37,163 nucleotides of DNA from Rhodospirillaceae bacterium UBA3470 (GCA_002378125.1 DFRF01000097.1:1-37163), one strand, 5' to 3'. Numbered from the stretch's first letter, positions 7,631 to 15,995 are shown. Numbers and translations are program-made. Notes: generated from the sequence alone by a model not told the origin.

Positions 7631-8443
7631 TCAATTGCGCCAGTCGTATGCCGGGCCCAAACGGCCGGTCGGGTCACCGATCAGGTTCATCAGCGACACG
7701 TCCATAAACGGCGCCAGCCCCTCCCGTGCCTGATCATCGAGAAGGTCTAGGTGATCCAACAAAGCGCATAACCCGACGCCAGAGGCGCGACTAGCACCAT
7801 CCTCAACCTTGACGGCGATTCCGATACGGCACTCGGGAACGATACCAATGTGGGCGCCTTCGGCGTCGGTTTTGGCCGCGACGCGGCCGCGGGCCGTCGT
7901 TGTCAGGTCGGTTCCGCCTAACGCGCTCAGCACATTGGCCAGGCGACGCTGGACCGGGTGAGCCGCATCCGTATATACCGCCGTCGGTTCGCCCAGGTGT
8001 AAAGCGGTGGGCAAAAATGCGCTGTGCTTACCTGAACAGTTGTTGAAAACCCGGTCGATCGTGTCGCCCCGCCGGATTACATCTCGGGCTGCATCTTCAT
8101 CGCGGGGCTCCTGCGTACCGCATTCAGGGTCATCGTTCGACAATCCCATCCACGTCAGCCATTTGCGTACGATATCGCGATGAAAGTTTTCGCCCGTATG
8201 GGACGCGCACGCCAGGGCGACCCCCTGATCCGGCGGACCATGGGCTTCGGCGGCTCCTGATTCGACAAGCGGCAGCGCCTGAAGCGGTTTTAGTGCGGAG
8301 CGGGGATAAACTTCCGCATTGATCGCACCCCATGTGTCCAACAGTCGTCCCGATGAATGGACGATCACTGCACGGCACACATGACGACTTTCCACCAGAT
8401 TACCGCAGATCAATGCAATCATCAGCGGGGTTGTTCTGTCCAT
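7631..8443 (-). CDS. AnsA/ReAV-type L-asparaginase, internally shortened
   Basis: The 270-residue product belongs to the asparaginase family typified by Rhizobium etli ReAV, which releases ammonia from asparagine. Motifs present are RSALKPLQALP (Ser-x-x-Lys pair), ALACASHTGE, FNNCSGKHSAFL and the C-terminal AAKTDAEGA plus GIAVKVEDGASRA. Relatives are usually about 330-370 residues and carry a DGCxxPT block and an AHP/VAG block between NNCSGKH and the KxxAEG lysine. Here LANVLSALGGTDLTT passes straight into ARGRVAAKTDAEG, so both blocks are missing without breaking the frame. The DGC cysteine is a zinc ligand in ReAV. The gene may therefore be inactive, altered, or a deletion allele. Confidence 0.85.
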   Translation of the reverse strand: MDRTTPLMIALICGNLVESRHVCRAVIVHSSGRLLDTWGAINAEVYPRSALKPLQALPLVESGAAEAHGPPDQGVALACASHTGENFHRDIVRKWLTWMGLSNDDPECGTQEPRDEDAARDVIRRGDTIDRVFNNCSGKHSAFLPTALHLGEPTAVYTDAAHPVQRRLANVLSALGGTDLTTTARGRVAAKTDAEGAHIGIVPECRIGIAVKVEDGASRASGVGLCALLDHLDLLDDQAREGLAPFMDVSLMNLIGDPTGRLGPAYDWRN

Positions 8444-8508
8444 ATTCTTTGTTTGCGCCCTCCTTCCGGGCTTGGCAAGTCACCATCAGGCGTTCTATTT
8501 AGATCGGC

Positions 8509-9030
8509 ATGGCAACCCAGCGCACCATCAATCAGTTTTTTATCGTTCTCCTTGTTTGCGTCTTCGCGGGCTTGGACACCCCTGCCGCGGCGGGAACCAT
8601 GCTGAGCAAGCACGGGGATTGGGAAGCATTTACGGACCGAGAAAGCGGAAAGTTAGTCTGCTATATGGGCTCCGCACCCACCAAGTCCCGGGGCAAATAT
8701 ACGAAACGCGGTCGAACCTTCTTGTTGATCACGCATCGACCGGCAGAGAAGAGCACGAACGTAATCAGCCTCCAAGCCGGATATACCTTTAAGAAGATGT
8801 CCGAGGTCGAGTTGGCCGTCGGCGAGACAAGCTTTAAGCTTTTCACGGATCAGCAGTGGGCCTTCGCCGCCGACACTGCCACGGACAATGCGTTGGTAAA
8901 ATCCATGATTAGCGGGGCTGTGCTGATTGTTAGGGGCCTCTCATCTCGCGGCACCCAGACAACGGATACTTATTCTCTTAAAGGTTTCACGGCTGCCTAC
9001 AAGGCGATTGGCAAAGCCTGTAAAATCTGA
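8509..9030 (+). CDS. Exported invasion-associated locus B (IalB)-like protein
   Basis: A 173-residue protein with a signal peptide (about residues 1-28, core FFIVLLVCVFAGLDTPAAA) and a beta-rich domain with the IalB pattern: GDWEAFTDRESGKLVCYMGSAP near the start, then charged turns, and TYSLKGFTAAYKAIGKAC at the end. Members are periplasmic or outer-membrane-associated proteins, widespread in alphaproteobacteria, and poorly understood outside Bartonella. rlmN begins 14 bases downstream in the same direction, so the two are probably cotranscribed. The asparaginase gene is divergent with a 65-base gap. Confidence 0.82.
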   Translation: MATQRTINQFFIVLLVCVFAGLDTPAAAGTMLSKHGDWEAFTDRESGKLVCYMGSAPTKSRGKYTKRGRTFLLITHRPAEKSTNVISLQAGYTFKKMSEVELAVGETSFKLFTDQQWAFAADTATDNALVKSMISGAVLIVRGLSSRGTQTTDTYSLKGFTAAYKAIGKACKI

Positions 9031-9044
9031 TCAAACAAGCTCCC

Positions 9045-10115
9045 ATGACCATGGAGCACAAAAACCTGGCTGGTTTGAGCCGTGAAGAGTTGTTGGCGGA
9101 AGTCGTTGCGATGGGCGAAAAGCCCTTCCGTTCCAAACAGCTCTGGCATTGGATTTATCACCGAGGCGAGACCGATTTTGATCGGATGACAACCTTAGCC
9201 CAACCGTTGCGCACGGCGTTGGCGGAAACCTATGTCGTCAAGCGACCGCGGGTGTCCAACATGCAGACTTCGGGGGACCGGACACGCAAATGGCTGGTCC
9301 AATTCGGCGATCATCAAGAGGCGGAAACGGTCTTTATCCCCGAGGATGACCGGGGTGCCGTTTGTATCTCGTCCCAGGTCGGCTGCACATTAACTTGCAC
9401 GTTTTGCCGGACAGGCACGCAGAAGTTAGTCCGAAACTTAACCGCTGCAGAAATTGTCGGGCAGTTCATGCTGGCACGCGATTCCTATGATGAATGGCCG
9501 ACGCCTACCGGTGGTGGACGCCTGATCTCTAACATCGTCATGATGGGCATGGGGGAACCATTACTCAACTACGAAAATGTGGCCAAGGCGTTGACCATCA
9601 TTATGGATAACGAAGGTATCGCCTTATCGAAACGCCGCATCACACTCTCGACTTCTGGGATCGTACCCATGATGCAGCGCTGTGGCGAGGAACTGGGTGT
9701 CAATCTGGCGGTCAGCCTGCACGCCGTGCGTGACGAACTCCGGGATGTTTTGGTCCCAATCAATCGAAAGCACCCCATTTCCGAACTTCTAGATGCATGC
9801 CGCGCCTATCCGGGTGCCAACAATGCTCGACGCATTACATTTGAGTATGTGATGCTGAAAGGAGTGAACGACAGCGATGCCGACGCGAAGGAGTTGGTTC
9901 GCCTGCTTCAGGGAATTCCGGCGAAGTTCAACCTAATCCCGTTCAATGCCTGGGAAGGCGCACCGTATGAGTGTTCATCGAATACCCGGATGCGCCGGTT
10001 CGCGGAAATACTCAATGACGGCGGCTTTTCCGCGCCCATTCGCGTGCCGCGCGGCCGCGATATCCTAGCGGCCTGTGGACAGCTCAAATCAGCCAGTGTC
10101 CGCACCCGAATATAA
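9045..10115 (+). CDS. rlmN: 23S rRNA adenine-2503-C2 / tRNA adenine-37-C2 methyltransferase RlmN
   Basis: A radical-SAM methyltransferase of 356 residues that makes 2-methyladenosine in 23S rRNA and in some tRNAs. The iron-sulfur motif CTLTCTFC (Cys114, Cys118, Cys121) is present, as are the MMGMGEPLLN block and the C-terminal catalytic cysteine in DILAACGQL (about residue 344). The family uses this cysteine for its methyl-cysteine/protein-RNA adduct mechanism. The length is normal. It follows the IalB-like gene with a 14-base gap and converges with the next minus-strand gene. Confidence 0.97.
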   Translation: MTMEHKNLAGLSREELLAEVVAMGEKPFRSKQLWHWIYHRGETDFDRMTTLAQPLRTALAETYVVKRPRVSNMQTSGDRTRKWLVQFGDHQEAETVFIPEDDRGAVCISSQVGCTLTCTFCRTGTQKLVRNLTAAEIVGQFMLARDSYDEWPTPTGGGRLISNIVMMGMGEPLLNYENVAKALTIIMDNEGIALSKRRITLSTSGIVPMMQRCGEELGVNLAVSLHAVRDELRDVLVPINRKHPISELLDACRAYPGANNARRITFEYVMLKGVNDSDADAKELVRLLQGIPAKFNLIPFNAWEGAPYECSSNTRMRRFAEILNDGGFSAPIRVPRGRDILAACGQLKSASVRTRI

Positions 10116-10266
10116 GCTACCAAACCCAATTCTGAGAGATGAATTTCTCCTCCGACTGGATTGACGGGCATCTTATTTGAACTTAGCAAGAGTTTCCCTG
10201 GCATCCACATGTAGCCAAATATTTATGCGCCAATCGATATGGACGCGCAGATTGGACGACTGAGCG

Positions 10267-11382
10267 TCACCATCCATTACACCGCATCCATTGATCGACG
10301 ACCTTAACGCCACCATCTACCACGTTGTAGACATCGTAGGCGGCGGCCGTCATGCAGGCATGGTTTGGGAAAATGCGAACCTTCGTACCGACGGCAAGGG
10401 TCGCGAAAAGTTCCGGATCTTCGACAAGCACCTCGCCGTGTTCCTGATGGACACCATTTACCCGCAATCCAGGAAAGAGTTGCCCACTCAAGTCCGCGAT
10501 CTGACCAAAGCCGGCATCAAAATTCGAACCCGCTGTGGAGCGGTCTTTCGAAAGTGCCAGACCGCCAGCATCCAACATAATTGTCCCGCGGTCGCGATGG
10601 CTCGCGATGACGGACGCCAACACGCTTAAAGCCAGTGCATCGGTGGAGCATGATCCGATCCCTGCCTGAAACATATCTTGAAATACGTAGACCCCGGGGC
10701 GCACTTCAGTAACGCCGTCGAAGGTTACGCCGTGCGTCGCCGTTGGGGTCGAGCCAACACTGATAATCGGCGTCTGAAATCCGGCGTCTCGCAACCTGTG
10801 GCCCGCCGTAACCGCGGCCACACGTTCGGCCTCGGCGATCGCGGCAACGGCGTCAGGCGTGCGCGTGTCATAGGAATGACCGGCATGGGTCAGTACACCT
10901 AGAATTCTCGAGCGCCCTGATTGTTCGACGGCCGCCGCCAGTTCGGTAAGGTCTGGGCTATCTGCGGCAACGCCGGTTCGATGCTCTCCACAATCGATTT
11001 CAATTAGCACACGATGGGCACTCGCATGGCTTGATATGGCCCCTGCTACGCCAGGATTATCGGTAATGATCTTCAGTTCCGCACCGCGATCCGCAAGGGC
11101 CGCCGCCACGTCTAACTTGTCCGGGGTAATGCAGACGGCGTAAACGAGATCAGTGAAACCTTGGCTTAAGAAATAGTCGGCCTCACGCAGGGTAGAAACC
11201 GCAAGAGCGTTTCCATTGTCCCCGACCGCCATCCGTGCCACGTCCACAGACTTTGCGGTCTTGGCGTGCGGACGGAGGGCCACACCGTGGGCATGGATGC
11301 GGGCGCGCATTTCGTCGGTGTTAGCGCGGACACGTTCGCGATCAAGAATAAGTGTCGGTGTCGGAAGATCGTTTAAATTCAT
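10267..11382 (-). CDS. PLP-dependent D-threonine aldolase / D-serine dehydratase family enzyme
   Basis: A 371-residue fold-type III PLP enzyme. The N-terminal barrel begins NDLPTPTLILD and has the PLP-lysine motif RPHAKTAKS (Lys41). GVLTHAGHSYD and VSVGSTPTATH follow in the barrel. The C-terminal beta domain carries HQEHGEV and FPNHACMTAA, the His/Cys metal site of this family. Members cleave D-3-hydroxyamino acids or dehydrate D-serine or threo-3-hydroxyaspartate; sequence alone does not choose. ATG 11382 fits the family N terminus, and the longer frame back to 11487 overlaps argG control DNA. It is divergent from argG with a 118-base gap. Confidence 0.9.
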   Translation of the reverse strand: MNLNDLPTPTLILDRERVRANTDEMRARIHAHGVALRPHAKTAKSVDVARMAVGDNGNALAVSTLREADYFLSQGFTDLVYAVCITPDKLDVAAALADRGAELKIITDNPGVAGAISSHASAHRVLIEIDCGEHRTGVAADSPDLTELAAAVEQSGRSRILGVLTHAGHSYDTRTPDAVAAIAEAERVAAVTAGHRLRDAGFQTPIISVGSTPTATHGVTFDGVTEVRPGVYVFQDMFQAGIGSCSTDALALSVLASVIASHRDRGTIMLDAGGLALSKDRSTAGSNFDAGFGQIADLSGQLFPGLRVNGVHQEHGEVLVEDPELFATLAVGTKVRIFPNHACMTAAAYDVYNVVDGGVKVVDQWMRCNGW

Positions 11383-11434
11383 AATGCGACTGTAATGGCC
11401 CAATCGGGACCCTGCAACTGGACCGTGGCGCGGC

Positions 11435-11462
11435 TTGCGGGCCCCGTTCTTTTCCCTATACT
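11435..11462 (+). promoter_or_regulatory. Probable sigma-70-type promoter of argG
   Basis: TTGCGG at 11435-11440 and TATACT at 11457-11462 are separated by 16 bases, about 38 bases before the argG start. The fit to TTGACA/TATAAT is good at the -10 and moderate at the -35. Confidence 0.5.
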
Positions 11463-11500
11463 GCGCCGCGTCTCGAGGTCCCAACACTCAGAGGAAGATG

Positions 11501-12712
11501 ATGAGCGAGAAGATCAATAAGGTCGTTCTGGCCTACTCCGGCGGTCTAGATACATCGGTGATCCTAAAGTGGCTGCAAGAGCATTACGAGTGTGAAGTGG
11601 TCACCTTCACCGCCGATCTGGGGCAGGGCGAAGAGCTGGAGCCAGCGCGTGCCAAGGCGGAAATGCTGGGGATTAAAGAGATCTATATCGAGGATTTGCG
11701 CGAAGAGTTCGTGCGCGATTACGTCTTCCCCATGTTCCGGTCCGGTGCGATCTACGAAGGCACCTATCTCCTCGGCACGTCCATCGCTCGGCCACTCATC
11801 GCCAAACGCCAAATCGAGATCGCCCAGGAAACTGGCGCCCAGGCCGTCGCCCATGGCGCGACAGGGAAAGGCAATGATCAGGTGCGTTTCGAGTTGGGAT
11901 ATTACGCCCTCAATCCGGATATCAAGATCATCGCGCCTTGGCGGGAATGGGGCCTGGGATCGCGGAAGTCGCTGATAGACTACGCGGAGAAGAATCAGAT
12001 CCCGATCCCCAAAGACAAACGGGGTGAACCGCCCTATTCCCAGGACGCCAACCTACTGCATATCTCTTCGGAGGGGAAAGCCCTGGAAGATCCATGGGTG
12101 GAGCCAGATGAAAGCGTATACACCAAGATTGTCCTGCCCTGGGCCGCACCGGACGTGGTGACCGAGATCACTATCGATTTCGAGCAAGGTGATCCCATCG
12201 GCATTAACGGCGAAAAGATGTCCCCGGCAACACTTTTAACCAAGCTCAACGAACTGGGCGGAGCCAACGGCATTGGCATTACGGATATCGTTGAAAACCG
12301 GTTTGTCGGCATGAAATCGCGGGGTGTCTATGAGACCCCGGGAGGAACCATTCTATTCACCGCCCATCGGGCCATGGAGAGCATCACGCTCGATGGCGGC
12401 GCCATGCATCAGAAGGATGAGATAATGCCCCGCTACGCGGAGCTGGTTTATAATGGGTTTTGGTTCGCTCCGGAGCGCGAGATGTTGCAGGCGGCCATCG
12501 ACACGGCAAGTAAACGCGTCAACGGCACGGTGCGGCTTAAGCTTTACAAAGGCAATGTCATCGTGACAGGCCGGAAATCTCCGAATTCCCTGTATGATGA
12601 AGATATGGTCACCTTTGAGGAAGATTCCGTCTACGATCAACGTGATGCTGAAGGGTTCATTAAATTGAACGCTTTGCGTCTTCGTTTGATTAAACGGCTG
12701 AGCGGCCAGTAA
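11501..12712 (+). CDS. argG: Argininosuccinate synthase
   Basis: Joins citrulline and aspartate with ATP in the penultimate step of arginine synthesis. The 403-residue product has the PP-loop AYSGGLDTSV at the N terminus, LGTSIARPLIAKRQ, the family signature GATGKGNDQVRFE, and ENRFVGMKSRGVYETPGG. ATG 11501 is preferred over the adjacent ATG 11498 because GAGGA at 11491-11495 then has a 5-base spacer. It is a single gene, followed by a 176-base gap that holds a hairpin but no T-run. Confidence 0.97.
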   Translation: MSEKINKVVLAYSGGLDTSVILKWLQEHYECEVVTFTADLGQGEELEPARAKAEMLGIKEIYIEDLREEFVRDYVFPMFRSGAIYEGTYLLGTSIARPLIAKRQIEIAQETGAQAVAHGATGKGNDQVRFELGYYALNPDIKIIAPWREWGLGSRKSLIDYAEKNQIPIPKDKRGEPPYSQDANLLHISSEGKALEDPWVEPDESVYTKIVLPWAAPDVVTEITIDFEQGDPIGINGEKMSPATLLTKLNELGGANGIGITDIVENRFVGMKSRGVYETPGGTILFTAHRAMESITLDGGAMHQKDEIMPRYAELVYNGFWFAPEREMLQAAIDTASKRVNGTVRLKLYKGNVIVTGRKSPNSLYDEDMVTFEEDSVYDQRDAEGFIKLNALRLRLIKRLSGQ

Positions 12713-12777
12713 ATTCCGTGACCGTTGCATCCGGGCCCCTTCGACGTTTCGGGCAAATCACCTGATTGATCGTCCCA

Positions 12778-12815
12778 GGGCGCCCCATTAGGGTGGACTT
12801 TAGTCCCTATCGCCC
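12778..12815. repeat. Imperfect hairpin element downstream of argG
   Basis: GGACT (12795-12799) and AGTCC (12802-12806) form a perfect 5-base-pair hairpin with a 2-base loop, enclosed by GGGCG (12778-12782) and CGCCC (12811-12815). TAGGG at 12789 can alternatively pair with CCCTA at 12805-12809. No T-run follows on either strand, so it does not look like an intrinsic terminator. It lies between the convergent argG and sirtuin genes and could be a dispersed palindrome or an mRNA 3'-end structure. Confidence 0.35.
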
Positions 12816-12888
12816 ATCCGACGACACAAATCGTTGGCGCACAACTGACAAACCCTTACGTCCACCAATAATGTCTTAAGCCGCGCGC

Positions 12889-13614
12889 TCACGATATCCG
12901 GCCGGCATTCAAAAGCTGACCCACAAAGGCGGGAACCTTTTCGCTGGCAGGACCATAATGGGTTTCCGCAAATAGTGTTGCACCCTCAGAAGGCTCAAGA
13001 TTTAGCTCCACCGTCCGGCCCACGCCTCGCATACGGACATGTTGAACAAATCCGGCGGCGGGATAGACATTGCCAGAGGTACCGATGGATATGAACAAAT
13101 GACAACGATCAAGCGCGGCATAAATGTCATTCATGTAAAAAGGCATTTCGCCAAACCAAACCACGTGCGGGCGCATGCGACCCACCGCACCACAGGCATG
13201 ACATGAATTTTCAAGTCCTAATGAACCTTCCCAAGGGATCACGTCATTACACGTTGCGCAACGCGCCTTTAGCATCTCACCATGCATATGCAGGAGGTTC
13301 TTAGACCCGGCCTGTTCGTGCAAATTGTCGATGTTCTGCGTCACCACCAGCACCTCACCCGGCCATTCCCGCTCCAAACGCGCCAACGCCAGATGGGCGG
13401 CGTTGGGACGAATGTTACCGTCGACCATGGATTGACGGCGCATGTTGTAAAACTCAAGGACCCGCTTCGGATCGCGGGCGTAGGCCTCCGGCGTGGCTAC
13501 ATCCTCAATGCGGGTGCGCGACCACAGGCCCCCCTCATCGCGAAAGGTTTCCAGCCCAGATTCCTTTGAAATACCAGCTCCAGTCAGGATCACAATGGCT
13601 TCGCCTTTGGCCAT
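12889..13614 (-). CDS. cobB: NAD-dependent protein deacylase, class III sirtuin (CobB type)
   Basis: A 241-residue sirtuin that removes acyl groups from lysine using NAD. It has TGAGISKESGLETFR for NAD binding, TQNIDNLHE, the catalytic HG pair (His111), and two zinc CxxC pairs (Cys119/122 and Cys138/141). The Tyr56-x-x-Arg59 pair in FYNMRR marks the class that accepts succinyl and malonyl as well as acetyl lysine. ATG 13614 is set by AAGGAG (complement of 13620-13625) five bases upstream. It is divergent from the LMW-PTP gene with an 84-base gap. AMP-forming acetyl-CoA synthetase, a classic CobB substrate, is encoded later in this window. Confidence 0.95.
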   Translation of the reverse strand: MAKGEAIVILTGAGISKESGLETFRDEGGLWSRTRIEDVATPEAYARDPKRVLEFYNMRRQSMVDGNIRPNAAHLALARLEREWPGEVLVVTQNIDNLHEQAGSKNLLHMHGEMLKARCATCNDVIPWEGSLGLENSCHACGAVGRMRPHVVWFGEMPFYMNDIYAALDRCHLFISIGTSGNVYPAAGFVQHVRMRGVGRTVELNLEPSEGATLFAETHYGPASEKVPAFVGQLLNAGRIS

Positions 13615-13698
13615 GGAGTCTCCTTGCATTTTCCCAAACGGACGTGTTAGCGAACAGGATCAGAACATCCAGGTCACTTCGCTGCAAGGAACAAGCCC

Positions 13699-14181
13699 AT
13701 GGTCAAAGTTCTTTTCGTCTGTTTGGGGAACATCTGCCGCTCGCCCACGGCCCAGGGCGTGTTCACTGCGCTGATCAATCGTGAGGGGCTGAGCAATGTA
13801 GTCAGTGTCGATTCCGCCGGCACTGGTGCTTGGCATGTAGGTGACCAGCCCGATCGCCGCGCTCAGGCGGCAGCCAAGACCCGCGGCTATGACCTGTCGA
13901 CGCAACGTGCTCGCCAGATTAAGGAAACAGATTTTTTGGATTTCGACTATATCATCGCGATGGATAGCCAAAACCATTCAGACCTCTCCATGAAGGCGCC
14001 AACAAATGCTCTGGATCGTATTCATATGTTCCTAAGCTTCGCGCCGAAAAAAGGCATCACGGATGTGCCCGACCCCTATTACGGCGGCGCGGACGGCTTC
14101 AACCACGTTCTGGATCTTATCGAAGCCGCATCCCTAGGCCTACTGCACGACATGCGGAAGCGCCACTTTATCGGCGACTGA
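13699..14181 (+). CDS. Low-molecular-weight protein tyrosine phosphatase family protein
   Basis: A 160-residue phosphatase with the P-loop CLGNICRS (Cys8, Arg14) at the N terminus and the general-acid loop DVPDPYYGG near the C terminus, both intact. LMW-PTPs remove phosphate from tyrosine. Bacterial members encoded beside fructosamine-kinase homologues have also been shown to hydrolyse protein-bound ribulosamine 5-phosphate. Here the fructosamine-kinase family gene begins 3 bases downstream, supporting that second role. It is the first gene of a tight three-gene run. Confidence 0.95.
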   Translation: MVKVLFVCLGNICRSPTAQGVFTALINREGLSNVVSVDSAGTGAWHVGDQPDRRAQAAAKTRGYDLSTQRARQIKETDFLDFDYIIAMDSQNHSDLSMKAPTNALDRIHMFLSFAPKKGITDVPDPYYGGADGFNHVLDLIEAASLGLLHDMRKRHFIGD

Positions 14182-14184
14182 TCC

Positions 14185-15045
14185 GTGATTATTCCTAACG
14201 ACATCGAACAGCGTATTACCGACCGCGCGGGAGCCTGCATAGCCAGGACCGCTGTGCTTGGCGGAGGCTGTGTTGGCGACGTAAGGCATATTGAATTGGC
14301 CGATGGCCGGCAATGGGTCGCAAAATTGGGCCCGACGCGGGCCGGCTTGGCTATTGAGGGGTTCATGCTCAACTATCTGGCAGAGAAAAGTTCACTTCCA
14401 GTACCCGACGTGTTCCTAAGCGATGATGATCTTCTCGTCATGGCCTATTTACCTGCCGAAGGGCCCATGTGTCAGGAAACAGAAATCCACGCCGCTGATC
14501 TGGTTGCGGCGCTGCACGAAATCACCAACGATACCTTCGGGTTCAAGTGCGATACGGTTCTTGGTGGCCTGCACCAACCCAACCCGCCAACGGCATCCTG
14601 GCTCGACTTCTTTCGCGACGCTCGGCTTATTTACATGGCAACACAAGCCCATCAGGTCGGTCGACTATCCACGCCCCTCCGGCGAAGGCTGGATAACTTA
14701 GCCGCGCGCCTTGACAATTGGCTTGATGATTCAGGAACGCCGGCACTTCTTCATGGTGACCTGTGGAGCGGCAATATTTTAACTGCCAACGGTCGGGTGA
14801 ACGCATTCATCGATCCAGCCATCCATTATGGCGATCCAGAAATCGAGTTAGCCTTTACGACCCTGTTTCAAACCTTCGGTTCGCATTTTTTTGATCGATA
14901 CCGGGAACATCGCGATATCGCCCCCGGTTTTTTCGAGACCCGTCGCGACCTCTACAACCTCTACCCTTTGTTGGTTCACGTAAGGCTGTTTGGCGGGCCC
15001 TACGTCCGCGACGTCGATCGGACCCTTAAGAGGTTCGGATGCTGA
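14185..15045 (+). CDS. Fructosamine/ribulosamine 3-kinase family protein
   Basis: A 286-residue aminoglycoside-phosphotransferase-fold kinase. Visible landmarks are an ATP-site lysine in QWVAKLG (Lys47), the catalytic loop LLHGDLWSGN (Asp192) and the metal-binding DPA (Asp210), followed by YGDPEIELA. Family members phosphorylate ketoamines on glycated lysines, which then decompose and release the lysine; most tested bacterial ones prefer ribulosamines or erythrulosamines. The start is GTG 14185. It overlaps the following HAD gene by 7 bases and follows the phosphatase gene by 3. Confidence 0.92.
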   Translation: MIIPNDIEQRITDRAGACIARTAVLGGGCVGDVRHIELADGRQWVAKLGPTRAGLAIEGFMLNYLAEKSSLPVPDVFLSDDDLLVMAYLPAEGPMCQETEIHAADLVAALHEITNDTFGFKCDTVLGGLHQPNPPTASWLDFFRDARLIYMATQAHQVGRLSTPLRRRLDNLAARLDNWLDDSGTPALLHGDLWSGNILTANGRVNAFIDPAIHYGDPEIELAFTTLFQTFGSHFFDRYREHRDIAPGFFETRRDLYNLYPLLVHVRLFGGPYVRDVDRTLKRFGC

Positions 15046-15719
15046 TTTTATTTGATTGCGATGGGGTGCTTGTCGACAGCGAGGTCCTCGCCACGCGCGA
15101 GCTGCAGCGTTATCTTGAAGACTTGTCCTTCCCCACGGCCTTCGAAGTGGAAAACCATGATCGATTTACCGGGCTTTCCCTGCGCGATATTCGGACATCT
15201 TTAGAAACTCAGGCTGGACGATCTCTCCCTGAGGATTTCGAACGCGAACTTCGTCGCCGCGATATGAAAGCATTTCAGCGGGACTTGCGCCCCATCAATG
15301 GTGTACGCGATACACTTTCCGCCCTCGATCTTCCGAGGTGCGTTGCCTCATCGGGGTCGCAAGAGAAAATTCGACATTCGCTAGCCCTGACTGGGCTCAT
15401 TGACTACTTCGGCACCCATCTGTTCAGCGCCCATGATCAGCAAGTGCACCAAGGAAAACCAGCGCCGGATTTATTCCTCCATGCTGCCAAATCGATGGGT
15501 TTTAAGCCCAACCGCTGCCTCGTCATCGAGGACAGCGTCGCCGGCGTTCGTGCCGGTATCGCCGCCGGTATGCACACAATCGGTTTTGCGGGCGGCTCCC
15601 ATTGCAACACCGACCATCCGGCTCGACTTCGCCACGCCGGTGCCCACGATGTTGCCATGAACATGTCTACCGTGACGGCAATCATCGATAGGATCGCGAA
15701 TGATCTCGACGCCTCTTAA
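15039..15719 (+). CDS. HAD-superfamily sugar-phosphate phosphatase (beta-phosphoglucomutase-like)
   Basis: A 226-residue HAD hydrolase with all core motifs: DCDGVLVDSE (nucleophile Asp), VASSG (motif II), the lysine in GKPAPDLFL (motif III) and VIEDSVAGVRAG (motif IV). An all-alpha cap is inserted after motif I, as in the YcjU/GS1/phosphoglycolate phosphatase group. Substrates are usually small sugar phosphates. The 7-base overlap with the kinase gene implies coupled translation. In this setting a plausible role is to hydrolyse the glycating sugar phosphates or the phosphorylated breakdown products, which is inference. Confidence 0.9.
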   Translation: MLILFDCDGVLVDSEVLATRELQRYLEDLSFPTAFEVENHDRFTGLSLRDIRTSLETQAGRSLPEDFERELRRRDMKAFQRDLRPINGVRDTLSALDLPRCVASSGSQEKIRHSLALTGLIDYFGTHLFSAHDQQVHQGKPAPDLFLHAAKSMGFKPNRCLVIEDSVAGVRAGIAAGMHTIGFAGGSHCNTDHPARLRHAGAHDVAMNMSTVTAIIDRIANDLDAS

Positions 15720-15995
15720 ATTACCGAGCCCTTATATTAGAGAACGAAGCAATATAGATATGAACAACAATCAAGTGGTATGCGGTATATAGAGATGTTT
15801 TTGCTAATTTGACGGCTCTATGGAATATTCTTCAGGCTATATATGCAAAACCTCGATCGCTCTCATTCGGAGTTCGACAAAAAATTGACCCAACTTTTGA
15901 GGTCCTATCTGAATGACTGATTGCCAATTTCTAGCCTCACCCAGCAATGTGAGTTTTTCCAGGATTAGTAGGTCTCTAAGGGGCAGGAGCGTATC
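15720..15995. other. AT-rich intergenic stretch before the dioxygenase gene
   Basis: This 276-base gap is much AT-richer than the DNA to its left. It holds a 25-codon open frame at 15843-15920 on the plus strand (MQNLDRSHSEFD, ending LRSYLND). AGG lies seven bases before its ATG, but it is too short to call. No terminator, repeat or recognisable gene fragment was found. The last bases carry AGGAG at 15985-15989, serving the next gene. Confidence 0.5.

Noticed and set aside
10291..10629. 112-codon plus-strand frame opposite the PLP enzyme
   Set aside because: Antisense to a gene with intact PLP-lysine and metal motifs; no ribosome-binding site or motif of its own.
13699..15719. Phosphatase plus kinase-fold protein as an aminoglycoside or tyrosine-phosphorylation system
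   Set aside because: The kinase matches the fructosamine-kinase pattern, and no tyrosine kinase or resistance context is present.
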